Source: Arthrobacter silvisoli (GTDB lineage: Bacteria > Actinomycetota > Actinomycetes > Actinomycetales > Micrococcaceae). Taken from it: a stretch of 64,000 nucleotides of DNA. This document shows, piece after piece, positions 24,972-33,066 of this stretch (the stretch's first letter is position 1; the number at the start of each line of letters is the position of its first letter). The translations under genes and the position numbers were made by a program. The DNA lies in the NCBI RefSeq assembly GCF_003369445.1, contig NZ_QRCU01000031.1, positions 1 through 64,000 on the forward strand, written 5' to 3'. Below the pieces are notes generated by a model, which made no database searches, was not told where the DNA came from, and saw only the letters and a list, made by a program, of their open reading frames with translations.

Positions 24972-26441
24972 TCAGTTCGCCACCGGAACTGCTTCGTCCT
25001 CGAAGATCATGTGCTCACCGAGTTTCGCGCTGATGAACTGGACGGCTTCCTTGCCTTTTGCGTACCACGCCGGGCGGATCGGCAACTGGTAGCCTTTGTC
25101 CGCGATGACGAGCAGTGTCCCGTCCCCGAACCGCTGTGCCCCGACGACGTCCTCCCACCGGACCGTGCACGTGTTTCCTTCAGTCAGGCTGATCCCTTCG
25201 TCCCCGATGACCAATTGCGCGCTGCCGGGGAGCCCGGCGATCGTGCCGCGGATACTCCGCCGGTACACCTGCCCCTTGATGGGCGCGTGTTGTGGGTCCT
25301 GTTCAGTGTTCAGGCCATTCTCCTGGAGCCAGACGCCCTCAGGAACACCGATCAACAATGACTGATCAAGCCTGCCCAGGGATTCCTGGCACTGCGACGG
25401 CCCCAGGCTTCTGAGCAGGGCGAGCGTTCCAGCCGGGTCGAGGGAAGGCACATCGAGCAAGTGGTAGCGGGCTGCGCCGGTCAAAGCGTCGAACCTGCCA
25501 GCGGGGTCCGCGTCGTAGCCCTCCCAACTTTCAACGACGGTGTCCAGTTCGGACCTCGTAGGCCCGTTGTCCCGCAACTCCCGGAGGATCCTGAGGAGGC
25601 CCAGCCGGGTTTCCTCAAAGTGCTCCGGCGGCGGGTCCGCTTCGAAACACATAATGCCGGTGCCGTCCTGTTGGAAAACCGGAGTGAAATCGATGTCGTA
25701 GATCCACCCGTTCTTCTGGCGCAGCTCGGCATGCGCGCGCTCGCAGGCAATCTGGGCCATCGCGCAGGCCGCTTCCCGTTCTTCATTCGTTGTGGCAGGA
25801 ACTTCGAATGACAGCCCGAGCAAAGGAGCGGGCTGCTCGAACCACATGGGCAACGGCAGGGCCACGCGCTCCTGCGGTGCAGGTGCGCGACGCGGACCCT
25901 GTGGAAGCGGGATGCGGAGTCCTTCCGGCGGTGGGCCGCTCAGAACGAGCGCCGCGTTTCCGGCCGTGAAGTAGTTCCGGATATGTGCCAGCACCTGCTC
26001 TTCGGTGATGGAGTTGAGGGCCGGCGGAACCACGCCGACGAGTCCGACGGATTTGAGCCCGTAGCGGTACCTGATGTGCCCGGCGACAACCGGCCCTGCA
26101 GCCATGCCGCCTTCGGCACTCAGGATCTTCTTTTCCACCGGCAGGCGGTCCAGTTCCGGTGCGGCCAGCTTGGCGCACACATCGGCGATGAACGTCGCCA
26201 CGGCGTCGGCCTTTCCGGTGGTCATGAAGGAGGTGAAGCTCGGTTCAACGGTGGCATTCCTGCCGTGCCGGGGCCCTTGGACCGCTGACATGGTCAAGTG
26301 CTCCACAAGGTGGGTGATGCCTGTGGTCATGAACGTTTCGTCCCGCACTCCGACGCGGAAAACAAGGTGGGCGGTCAGGGGTTCGGAGCCCGCGACCCAG
26401 AAGACGGGGACGCCGTCGATCTCCGTGCGCTCAAATGTCAT
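24972..26441 (-). CDS. M16-type (insulinase-like) zinc peptidase with an extra C-terminal domain
   Basis: 489 aa from ATG at 26441; no strong ribosome binding site, and the frame stays open upstream. The inverted zinc motif HxxEH is present as THLVEHLTM near residue 44 and a third acidic ligand may lie in EKKILSAEGG about 70 residues later, so the enzyme may be active. Residues 1-370 give the two lobes of one M16 half. The last 100 residues (LVIGDEGISLTEGN to FISAKLGEH) resemble a small beta-barrel of the bacterial PH/YcxB kind, which is not usual for M16 proteins. Stands alone, converging with the enoyl-CoA hydratase gene. Substrate unknown. Confidence 0.75.
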   Translation of the reverse strand: MTFERTEIDGVPVFWVAGSEPLTAHLVFRVGVRDETFMTTGITHLVEHLTMSAVQGPRHGRNATVEPSFTSFMTTGKADAVATFIADVCAKLAAPELDRLPVEKKILSAEGGMAAGPVVAGHIRYRYGLKSVGLVGVVPPALNSITEEQVLAHIRNYFTAGNAALVLSGPPPEGLRIPLPQGPRRAPAPQERVALPLPMWFEQPAPLLGLSFEVPATTNEEREAACAMAQIACERAHAELRQKNGWIYDIDFTPVFQQDGTGIMCFEADPPPEHFEETRLGLLRILRELRDNGPTRSELDTVVESWEGYDADPAGRFDALTGAARYHLLDVPSLDPAGTLALLRSLGPSQCQESLGRLDQSLLIGVPEGVWLQENGLNTEQDPQHAPIKGQVYRRSIRGTIAGLPGSAQLVIGDEGISLTEGNTCTVRWEDVVGAQRFGDGTLLVIADKGYQLPIRPAWYAKGKEAVQFISAKLGEHMIFEDEAVPVAN

Positions 26442-26663
26442 GCGAGCGATTCTATGGTTCCGTCGCGTGCAGCCCGCGAAGGTCCGCGCATGTGACTTGT
26501 CCGGACGACACCCCTCCAGGAGCCATTGCGCCGCAACCCTTGCGCCACCGCGGTCCAAGTTCGGGGCACTGCGTAACCGCTTGCAAACCATCGGCAACAA
26601 CGGGCAGCGCCTTTGACCCGCCGGAAAGCCCCCACAACGGTACAAAGCGCGGTACCTTGAGGA

Positions 26664-26702
26664 GGGTCCTGTCCTGTCGTGCTGGGCGGCAGGGCAGGAC
26701 CC
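26664..26702 (-). terminator. Hairpin downstream of the trypsin-like protease gene
   Basis: 13-bp stem with one G-T pair (26664-26676 with 26690-26702) and a 13-nt loop, 20 bp after the protease stop. The rest of the 280-bp gap between 26442 and 26721 holds nothing else recognisable. Confidence 0.6.
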
Positions 26703-26721
26703 CCCCTTTTGGATGACGGCG

Positions 26722-27645
26722 TCAGGGGATCTGTACCGCGAAGCCGGCATTATGGCTGTCGTTGGCGAAGATCAGCCCCACCACCTTCGAGTCCGCCGTG
26801 GCAACGACAGCGGAACCCGAATCGCCCTGGCGGACCGTTCCCTGGTTGAACGTGATGACGTCCCTGAACCAGGCCCAACGGCCGTCCATGAACTCCATGG
26901 CGAACCGTCCGGTCACGCTGGTGATGGTGGCGTTCTGCACCACGCCGGTGGTCTTTCCGATCCACTGCACCGTGTCGTTCACCGCCGGGCCGCGGAGCCC
27001 CACGGGAACGCCGATGCCGTGGATGTTCGGATCACCGTCCGTGGCTGTCATATCGCACCATGCCAGATCGGTCCTGTTGAAGACCGGGCTGGGCTGGTTC
27101 CGGTTCGCATAAGTCACCACCGGTTCGTAGCCGGAGACCGTGGTGAGGGTGTTGCCCCACAACGCCCAATCCGGCTGATACACGGTGGGACCCCGCGTCC
27201 CGTTCATGGAGATCACATGGTTGTTCGTCAGCAGGCGGAACCGGCCTCCCCAGGTGATGTTCACCCCCAGGGTCCCGGTGGCGTCCGTGAAGAAGCCATC
27301 CGACACGGCGATCTTGTACCCGCCAGGTGCCGGCCGGACCCTGTCATCCAGCTGACAAAGCCGGATCACCCCCGACTCGACCACATCGGTGGGGACCTGC
27401 TCCACGCGGGGCGTACCGCCGTCGTCCTGGACATGGACTTCCACCAGAGGCGGTACCGGAAGGTCGTCAATTCCCAGCTCTGACGACGGCTTCTTTTCCA
27501 CGACGTGGACGATGACGGCCAGTTCCCCGGTCTGCCGGCCGCTGACGGCCTTCGGCCCCACCGTGAGACCGGTGATGTTCGCGTTCGAAAGCCACGGACT
27601 GACGCTTTGCAGCACCGGTTCGATCTGTTCCCGGCTGAGTGCCAC
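26722..27645 (-). CDS. Trypsin-like serine protease without a signal peptide
   Basis: 307 aa from GTG at 27645 (AGGAC upstream), 9 bp after the 455-aa gene. Residues 1-100 form an N-terminal domain with TGLTVGPKAVSGRQTGELAVIV and PTDVVESG, as seen ahead of trypsin-like domains in many bacterial proteins of unknown role. The protease part has the histidine in LLTNNHVIS, the aspartate probably in TDLAWCD and the serine in RQGDSGSAVV, so the triad looks complete. There is no signal peptide or membrane helix, so it should act in the cytoplasm or leave by a non-classical route. Its function is tied to the unknown upstream partner. Confidence 0.8.
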   Translation of the reverse strand: MALSREQIEPVLQSVSPWLSNANITGLTVGPKAVSGRQTGELAVIVHVVEKKPSSELGIDDLPVPPLVEVHVQDDGGTPRVEQVPTDVVESGVIRLCQLDDRVRPAPGGYKIAVSDGFFTDATGTLGVNITWGGRFRLLTNNHVISMNGTRGPTVYQPDWALWGNTLTTVSGYEPVVTYANRNQPSPVFNRTDLAWCDMTATDGDPNIHGIGVPVGLRGPAVNDTVQWIGKTTGVVQNATITSVTGRFAMEFMDGRWAWFRDVITFNQGTVRQGDSGSAVVATADSKVVGLIFANDSHNAGFAVQIP

Positions 27646-27654
27646 GGCGGCGTC

Positions 27655-29022
27655 CTATTCCGGGTTCACCAGCGCGATGGTGGTACCGAGGACCAAGGCC
27701 GTTTCAGCCGTCGACGTCCCCGAGAAGGTGCTCGTCGCGGAGTCCGCGGTCCAGCCGGAGGAGGAACTGCCGCCGCCGCCCGTGAACTCGAATGGTCCGA
27801 TCCGCACGCCGGCGGAGACTTCCCACTTCCGTGAGAAGGACGTGAAGGCCGAGCTGCTGACCTTGATGTTGAAGGAGGGCTTGTAGCCGACCACCATGCC
27901 CACCTTCTGCACGTTCATGATGCCCTTCGGTCCCCACACCGCCTTCTCGCCGCCGCCACCGTAGGCCGAGTAGCCGCGGATGAAGGGGCCCTCCGAGACA
28001 CTCTTGACGAAGGCCCCGTTGTACCAGAGGCCCGCTCCGATGGAGATGGTGTCCCAGGCCTCGAATTTCACTGTCACTTCGAGCGAATTGTCTGTGGCAA
28101 ACTCGTCGATCCTCTCCCACGAACCGCCGACATTGACGCTCCAGAAGAAGTTGCCCACGGAGGCGCTGCCCTTGGCCCAGGTCTTGCTGTAGTCGTACTG
28201 TGCCTGGCTGTTGCTGAAGCCGATCTCCCCGCTGCTTCCCCCGGTTCCCGCCTGGACTTTCTGCAGCCAGGTGGTTGCGTCCATCCCGATCGAATAGGCC
28301 GGCACCGGGGGGAACGTGCTGAGCGAAGGATCCTGCAACAGCGTGTAGTAGTCCTTGGTGCCGTACCGTGCAATCGCGTCGTTCAGGCCGGGCGTGGTGG
28401 TTTCGGACAACAGCTGGTTCAGGACCCGCTGCTTCGCCTGGACCGTCTTGTCCGCGGCATCGAGCTGGACAGCCCACGACTTTCCGCTGAAGCTGCCCAG
28501 CCACTTCAGGAACGGCGGGTCGTTGGTGCCGCCGGTTTCCTGTACATAGGCCCGGCTCGCCTGGTCGTAGGTGATCTTGTAATCGTTGGTGGCGATATTC
28601 AGCACGTTCCGCGCCTGGCTGATCTTCTGTTCGAGGACAGGATCGCTGGTGTCAGCGGCGACGACATTGAGCATCTGGCCGTAGGCGTCGTTGAACTTCA
28701 CGCCCGAGGACACATAGGCTCCGGTCGCGCTGAATTGCGGGGCGGTGGCGCAGAAATCGTACTGCGCGGCCGAGGTGTAGCCGACGTTGGTGATCGGCCA
28801 GTCCCAGGTGAGGAAGGGGTAATTCAGCTGGAAGGAATCGGGCTTGAGGCCGAGCCCTGCGATCATGGCGCCGTACAGGTGGTTCCACGCCTTGTCGTTT
28901 TCTTCGGCGTTTTGGGGTGTCGGGACCGCGTACCGGCGGGTTGTCGCCAGGGGATGGTCGGTGTTGGGGATGTCGAGTGCGTCCCATTCCAGGTGGAGGA
29001 TCGAATCAATTGCATTGCTCAT
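27655..29022 (-). CDS. Protein of unknown function, 455 aa, paired with a trypsin-like protease
   Basis: ATG at 29022 with AAGGAG 8 nt upstream. I do not recognise a named domain. The N-terminal 250 residues are mixed helical with a PQFSATGAYVSSGVKFNDAYG segment. Residues 270-455 look beta-rich, with SVGNFFWSVNVGGSWERID, SIGAGLWYNGAFVKSVSEG, FIRGYSAYGGGGEK and a Gly/Ser-rich stretch near VRIGPFEFTGGGGSSSS. No signal peptide or transmembrane helix is seen. The C-terminal half is vaguely like proteins of unknown function known from fungi and actinobacteria. The protease gene follows after 9 bp, so a substrate, activator or toxin-type partner relationship is possible but speculative. Confidence 0.75.
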   Translation of the reverse strand: MSNAIDSILHLEWDALDIPNTDHPLATTRRYAVPTPQNAEENDKAWNHLYGAMIAGLGLKPDSFQLNYPFLTWDWPITNVGYTSAAQYDFCATAPQFSATGAYVSSGVKFNDAYGQMLNVVAADTSDPVLEQKISQARNVLNIATNDYKITYDQASRAYVQETGGTNDPPFLKWLGSFSGKSWAVQLDAADKTVQAKQRVLNQLLSETTTPGLNDAIARYGTKDYYTLLQDPSLSTFPPVPAYSIGMDATTWLQKVQAGTGGSSGEIGFSNSQAQYDYSKTWAKGSASVGNFFWSVNVGGSWERIDEFATDNSLEVTVKFEAWDTISIGAGLWYNGAFVKSVSEGPFIRGYSAYGGGGEKAVWGPKGIMNVQKVGMVVGYKPSFNIKVSSSAFTSFSRKWEVSAGVRIGPFEFTGGGGSSSSGWTADSATSTFSGTSTAETALVLGTTIALVNPE

Positions 29023-29230
29023 GTCATTTCACTCCTTGACTGGTGCTTCACGTTCGGCCGCCAATGGATGGCAGGCCGTTCGGATCGCTTTCACAGGCTG
29101 CGGCGCCGGAAGTGACGTCGGCGCAGGGCAGCATGATTTACCCCCCATCTGGATTGTGGCGGCGGTAGTCGCGTCTCAGCGCACCGCACAGAGGCATGGA
29201 TCGATGACTTACTGCGCAAGGCTGCACAGT

Positions 29231-29270
29231 TTGCCGGGAATTGCCGGGAACTGCCGGGTAATTGCCGGAG
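29231..29270. repeat. 10-bp tandem repeat
   Basis: TTGCCGGGAA twice exactly, followed by CTGCCGGGTA and ATTGCCGGAG, so four units in 40 bp. It lies about 210-250 bp upstream of the 455-aa gene start. Confidence 0.8.
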
Positions 29271-29397
29271 GCCGGCCATGAAAACGATGAAGGCCGGAAA
29301 ATCACGAGACGCTGAAGGGGCGCCTCGAAGGCGCAGGTCAGCCGGGGAATTTATCCGCTACAGGCTGCCGAGGCAAAGGGCGTGAAGGCCGTTGGGG

Positions 29398-29419
29398 CTT
29401 TTTTCAAGCTTTTTTCAAG
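29398..29419. repeat. 11-bp perfect tandem duplication
   Basis: CTTTTTTCAAG repeated twice without a gap. On the minus strand each copy gives TTGAAA, a possible -35 element for a distant promoter of the 455-aa gene. Confidence 0.8.
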
Positions 29420-29517
29420 GATACGGTTCGACTGTCGGTTGAATAGCGGATCCCCCATCCTCTAATTGCAGGAAGATCCTGCCCCGTTTTAATTACGACT
29501 TGCTCCGTAACGGAATC

Positions 29518-30381
29518 TTAGGCGCCCGGAGAGTCCAGGGTCAATAGTGGCTGGACCGGGTAAATGGACCGCGATCCCCGGCATGCGCCGGTGGCAAGTG
29601 TCCGCCCAAGCTGGCTGATCAAAATGCGCGTTTCATCGGCCGTTGAACGGAAGGCCAGGACCTCTGCCGGGGCATTGAACTCGCCGAAGTTTTCGCAGGT
29701 GATGTCCATCTGCCCGGCGTCGAACCCGGTGAGCATGCGGTGCGCATCCAGCATGCCGTGGGCCAGCAGAATGCCCGGCAAGTGATCCGAAAAGTGGTCG
29801 AAGACCAGCGGATCATCCCAGCTCCAGGCCAATGCCGCATGGAGTTCGTCGCCCTGCCGGCGGACCTCCGACAGCCCGGAATGGGGCGAGGCCTCCGAGG
29901 TCCGGTCCACGGCGGGGGCGTTCCTCCTGATCGCGCGATACGCGGTGCGCGAGAGGCAACTCAGCCTGCCGCGGCCCGCGCCCAAGAGCGCGTTTCCGGA
30001 CAGGAAGCAGGCTTCCAGTTCGAGTCCGCTGACCAGCCCGTTTCGCTGCTGGACGGCCAGGGTGCTGACGGCGATGCGGCCGGCAAGGGGGCTGCCCGGA
30101 TTCCCCGGAACTTCCCGCAGCCACCCGAAGCTGAGTTCGTTCATCAGCAGGGCCCAGTCCAAAGGCACGCCACCCTGCAGGTGGGCGTAGGCGATGGCCG
30201 CCTGGCGCATGAGTTCGACCCCGAGGAGGGTGGGAATCCCGCCGGAATCCTGCGCGGAGGCATTGCGGGGGAGTTCGGCGTCGAATTCCCAGCGGTGCCC
30301 CTGCAGGCGGCGGGGACGGCCGATCAATACGGCGTCTTCGGATGTCTTATGGACAAGCGTCCGCGCTATCCGGCCATCCAT
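29518..30381 (-). CDS. AfsA-family (gamma-butyrolactone biosynthesis-type) hot-dog protein
   Basis: 287 aa from ATG at 30381 with AGGGGAGA upstream. The start RTLVHKTSEDAVLIGRPRR and two hot-dog repeats are visible: the first with TLLGVELMRQAAIAYAHL, the second with LVFDHFSDHLPGILLAHGM, the position where AfsA proteins have a D-H-x-x-D-H-x-x-G motif. AfsA enzymes join a beta-ketoacyl chain to dihydroxyacetone phosphate in signal biosynthesis. The upstream TetR gene ends 12 bp before it, as expected for a synthase with its regulator. Whether a diffusible butyrolactone is really produced cannot be told from sequence. Confidence 0.82.
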   Translation of the reverse strand: MDGRIARTLVHKTSEDAVLIGRPRRLQGHRWEFDAELPRNASAQDSGGIPTLLGVELMRQAAIAYAHLQGGVPLDWALLMNELSFGWLREVPGNPGSPLAGRIAVSTLAVQQRNGLVSGLELEACFLSGNALLGAGRGRLSCLSRTAYRAIRRNAPAVDRTSEASPHSGLSEVRRQGDELHAALAWSWDDPLVFDHFSDHLPGILLAHGMLDAHRMLTGFDAGQMDITCENFGEFNAPAEVLAFRSTADETRILISQLGRTLATGACRGSRSIYPVQPLLTLDSPGA

Positions 30382-30393
30382 GCAGCATCTCCC

Positions 30394-30987
30394 CTAAGAT
30401 GAGCGATAGCCCAGCGCGCCAAGGGCGCTGGCGACTGTATTCGAAATTATTCTTTCGTCCAATGGCAGCAGGCCGGGCAACAGGATACGCATTATGAGCG
30501 GGCCGGTGATCAGGTCGCAAATCCATTCAACATCGGGGCATTCCGGGATTTCTCCGCGGTTTTCCGCCCTACGGATGATTGTAGCCACACCAGCCCGCCG
30601 TGGGGCAAAGAATTTTTCCAGGAACGCCCATCTCAATTGCTCGTTATCATGCAGGGAATTCAGGAATCCGGCGAAACTGGATTTGACCAGGGGATCCTCG
30701 AAAAGGGCTACCTGGTCCCGCTGGATTGCTGTAAGGTCATCGGGCAGGTTTCCGGTATCGAATTCGACGTCCAGATCGATGCGGAAACGCTCGAGCATCA
30801 GGGCGAGCACAAGATCGGGGATTCCGGCGAAGCGCCGATAGAAAGCCGGGCGGGTAGTTCCGGCCTTTGCCGTGATGGCCTCGACGGACAAGGCGCCGAA
30901 ACCTTTGTCGAGGATCAGTTCCTCCGTTGCCCGGATCAGGGCGACATCCAGGTCTGCGTTCCGTGGCCGTCCCGCTTTTTGCACCAT
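30394..30987 (-). CDS. TetR-family transcriptional regulator linked to the afsA-like gene
   Basis: 197 aa using ATG at 30987 (MVQKAGRPRN); the open frame extends to 31113 but the added 42 residues are not protein-like. There is no clear ribosome binding site. The N-terminal helix-turn-helix reads ALSVEAITAKAGTTRPAFYRRFAG, and the C-terminal domain is of the common TetR/AcrR ligand-binding type rather than a close ArpA copy. It precedes the afsA-like gene in the same unit and is divergent from the NAD(P)-binding enzyme at 31068, so it likely represses both. The ligand may be the product of AfsA; this is inference. Confidence 0.85.
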   Translation of the reverse strand: MVQKAGRPRNADLDVALIRATEELILDKGFGALSVEAITAKAGTTRPAFYRRFAGIPDLVLALMLERFRIDLDVEFDTGNLPDDLTAIQRDQVALFEDPLVKSSFAGFLNSLHDNEQLRWAFLEKFFAPRRAGVATIIRRAENRGEIPECPDVEWICDLITGPLIMRILLPGLLPLDERIISNTVASALGALGYRSS

Positions 30988-31067
30988 AATGAGGCACAAG
31001 TGTAGCCAATGGGGGTGAGGTAGCCGCGCATTGCGCTGCGGCGCCGACGCGTTACGGGGGTGGCTCG

Positions 31068-32114
31068 ATGCTGATGGTGTATGGCTGCGGCTCTGCCGGC
31101 CTGCGGATTGCACGGGCTGCCAAGGGGGCTGGCGCTGAAACCCTCGTGGCTGGCCGTGACCCCGGAAGAACGGCCGCCGCTGCCGTAGCCCTGGACGTTC
31201 CGTGGCGGAGCTCCCCCGTTGACGACCCCGCCCGCCTCGCGCACCTCCTGCGGGGAGTCCGGGTGCTCGTCAACACCGCCGGTCCGATGGCCCTGACGGC
31301 GCCTGCCCTGATGGCTGCGTGTCTTCGCAGCGGCTGCCATTACGTCGACGTGTCGAACGAACTCGCAGTGTTCCTCGAAGCATGGCCCCGGGACAGGGCC
31401 GCCCGGCACGCGGGAGTCGCCGTCGTTCCCGGTGCAGGTTTCGCCACTGCCGTCGTCGAGGCCCTCGCGCACCGGGTGCTCGGCAAGGTCCCCGACGCGG
31501 ACACAGTGACAATAGTGAGGTCCGCGCCGGGCGGAACCCGCAGCGACGGCGTCCGCGGGACTTCATCCGCACTCCTGGCAGCCGGCGGCTGGAGCTACGA
31601 GGCGGGGCAACTGCTACGCGCACCGGACACGATCCTGAGCTTCGACCTGCCCGAGGGCAGCCGCGCGGCTGTCCCGATCGGCAGCGGTGAGGTCTTCGCC
31701 GTGGCCCACTCGAGCGGCGTGCCGAATGTTTCCGCCTACTACACCAGCCGCCTGGGCCCCGTGCTTTCCCGGCTCGCCGTTCCGCTGGCGCGGCAGTGGG
31801 CGCGGGCGGGCCTCCGGCTTCCGTCCCGATCCCGCCAGGAACCCACGGCCGGATCGTCCGGGTCGCCGTCGCGGATCTGGCTGCGCGCAAGCAATCGCGG
31901 CGGTGCCGCTGCCGTGGGGTGGGTGGAGGCTTCCGGGGCGGAGGCGACGGCGGCGATCGCCGCCGAAGCCGCGCGGCGGCTGGAATCGGGAGGCACGGTG
32001 GGGGTCCTGACCGCCGGCGAACTGCTCGGCCCCGGTTTCCCGTTGGGAATTCCGGGAACCCGGCTCGGCGGCGTGGCCGCAGTGCCCGGACGAGCCAACG
32101 AGCCGGACGCCTAG
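31068..32114 (+). CDS. NAD(P)-binding enzyme, saccharopine dehydrogenase/enoyl reductase-like
   Basis: 348 aa from ATG at 31068, divergent from the TetR gene with 80 bp between. Rossmann start MVYGCGSAGLRIARAAKGAG with a GRD after the second strand, then VLVNTAGPMALTAPALMAAC and CHYVDVSNE, the pattern of saccharopine-dehydrogenase-like trans-acting reductases. It lacks long membrane segments. A reductase is needed after AfsA in butyrolactone or butenolide synthesis, so it may act on the AfsA product; that link is from context only. High GC and Ala/Arg content match the region. Confidence 0.78.
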   Translation: MLMVYGCGSAGLRIARAAKGAGAETLVAGRDPGRTAAAAVALDVPWRSSPVDDPARLAHLLRGVRVLVNTAGPMALTAPALMAACLRSGCHYVDVSNELAVFLEAWPRDRAARHAGVAVVPGAGFATAVVEALAHRVLGKVPDADTVTIVRSAPGGTRSDGVRGTSSALLAAGGWSYEAGQLLRAPDTILSFDLPEGSRAAVPIGSGEVFAVAHSSGVPNVSAYYTSRLGPVLSRLAVPLARQWARAGLRLPSRSRQEPTAGSSGSPSRIWLRASNRGGAAAVGWVEASGAEATAAIAAEAARRLESGGTVGVLTAGELLGPGFPLGIPGTRLGGVAAVPGRANEPDA

Positions 32115-32142
32115 CACCCGGACGAGCTAGGTAGCCGGACTC

Positions 32143-32937
32143 CTAGTAGACGGAGCCTTCGAGCAGTTCCGATAGGCGTCCAGCGGCCCGACGGAGTTCC
32201 GGTATCCCCGCCTTCATGCCGGCTTCCGTGGCGGATTCCACGGGGCTCGTCAGCGAGATCGACTCGCTGGGACGGCCGCTCCTGTGCGGAACGGCGACGG
32301 CGACCGACAACACCCCCGTGGCCCGCTCGTCTTCCGAGTACGCATAGTCGGTTCCGGCCTCCGGGAGCCGTCCGCGGAGCTCGACGGCGGTGAGGCTGTC
32401 CTTTTCGTGGCCCGCCGCGATGGCTGCCGTCGCTACCTGGCCCAGTTCCTCGTCCGACGCCGAGGCCAGCAGGATCTTGCCGGCCGCGCCCACCGTGAGG
32501 GGGAGGCGCTTGCCGAGCGGCAGGTCGTAGCGGAGGGGCGATTCACCGTCGACGCGGGCGACGAGGATCCGTTCGAAGCCGAGGCGTGTGTACAGGGACG
32601 CCGTGAGGCCGGTCTGCGATGCCACCTGCTGGAGGACCGGGCGGGCGGCGACGACGAGCGGATCGTTTTCCAGATAGCTCCGGGCTGCAGGGAGGACGGC
32701 CGGGCCGATGCGGTAGGACTTGTCCGTTTGGCTCACCATGCCGAAATCCTGGAGGACCCGCAGGATCCGGAGCGTGGTGGGCAGGCTCATGCCGCAGGTC
32801 CTGGCGAGGTCGCTCAGCCGCTGCGGCCGCTCGGCGCGTTGGAGTTCGGCGAAGACTTCCAGCGCCCTGGACAGGGAGCGCATGTTGGCGGCCTTGGGGC
32901 CGTCTTCGGCGGAGCTGGCTGAGTGGGTGGAACTCAC
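32143..32937 (-). CDS. IclR-family transcriptional regulator
   Basis: 264 aa from GTG at 32937, chosen because AAAGGA lies 5 nt before it; the in-frame ATG at 32943 is directly against that site. N-terminal winged helix with ALEVFAELQRAERPQRLSDL and MSLPTTLRILRVLQDFGMV, then an effector domain with LGFERILVARVDGES, GKRLPLTVGAAGKILLA and GVLSVAVAVPHRSG. It is divergent from the tctBAC operon and almost surely controls it; the intergenic region has matching palindromes. The ligand is probably the carboxylic acid imported or an intermediate of its breakdown. Confidence 0.9.
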   Translation of the reverse strand: MSSTHSASSAEDGPKAANMRSLSRALEVFAELQRAERPQRLSDLARTCGMSLPTTLRILRVLQDFGMVSQTDKSYRIGPAVLPAARSYLENDPLVVAARPVLQQVASQTGLTASLYTRLGFERILVARVDGESPLRYDLPLGKRLPLTVGAAGKILLASASDEELGQVATAAIAAGHEKDSLTAVELRGRLPEAGTDYAYSEDERATGVLSVAVAVPHRSGRPSESISLTSPVESATEAGMKAGIPELRRAAGRLSELLEGSVY

Positions 32938-32944
32938 GGTCATC

Positions 32945-33039
32945 CTTTCATTCTATGTAAGTTCCTTGCGCTTGACAGGGTGGTGTGGCTCCTGTCACTA
33001 TTTCTCCATACGCAATGTTCTTTCATTCTATGAAATGAA
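32945..33039. promoter_or_regulatory. Candidate IclR operator region
   Basis: A 13-bp sequence, CTTTCATTCTATG, occurs exactly at 32945-32957 and 33020-33032. The second copy extends into a perfect dyad TTCATT-N6-AATGAA (33022-33039). Between them is a further inverted repeat TGACAGG-N11-CCTGTCA (32973-32997). These are good operator candidates for the divergent IclR gene. Confidence 0.55.
32972..33001 (+). promoter_or_regulatory. Candidate promoter of the tctBAC operon
   Basis: Consensus -35 TTGACA at 32972-32977, then a weak -10 CACTAT at 32996-33001. The TGACAGG/CCTGTCA inverted repeat covers both boxes, so a bound regulator would block it. Confidence 0.4.
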
Positions 33040-33066
33040 CTACCGCAGAACGTAAGTAAGGAAACC

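Larger units (their letters stand above)
29023..29517. other. Intergenic region between afsA-like gene and the 455-aa gene
   Basis: 495 bp. It must carry the promoter of the 455-aa gene and the end of the afsA-like transcript; a short hairpin (29468-29482) is the only terminator candidate. It also holds two small tandem repeats (29231-29270 and 29398-29419). A plus-strand frame of 35 codons starts at ATG 29278 after GGAGG, but its arginine-rich product is not convincing. Confidence 0.5.

Noticed and set aside
29278-29385. 35-codon plus-strand frame with a GGAGG site
   Set aside because: Product is a short arginine-rich peptide in an intergenic region with no supporting context; mentioned only in the intergenic entry.
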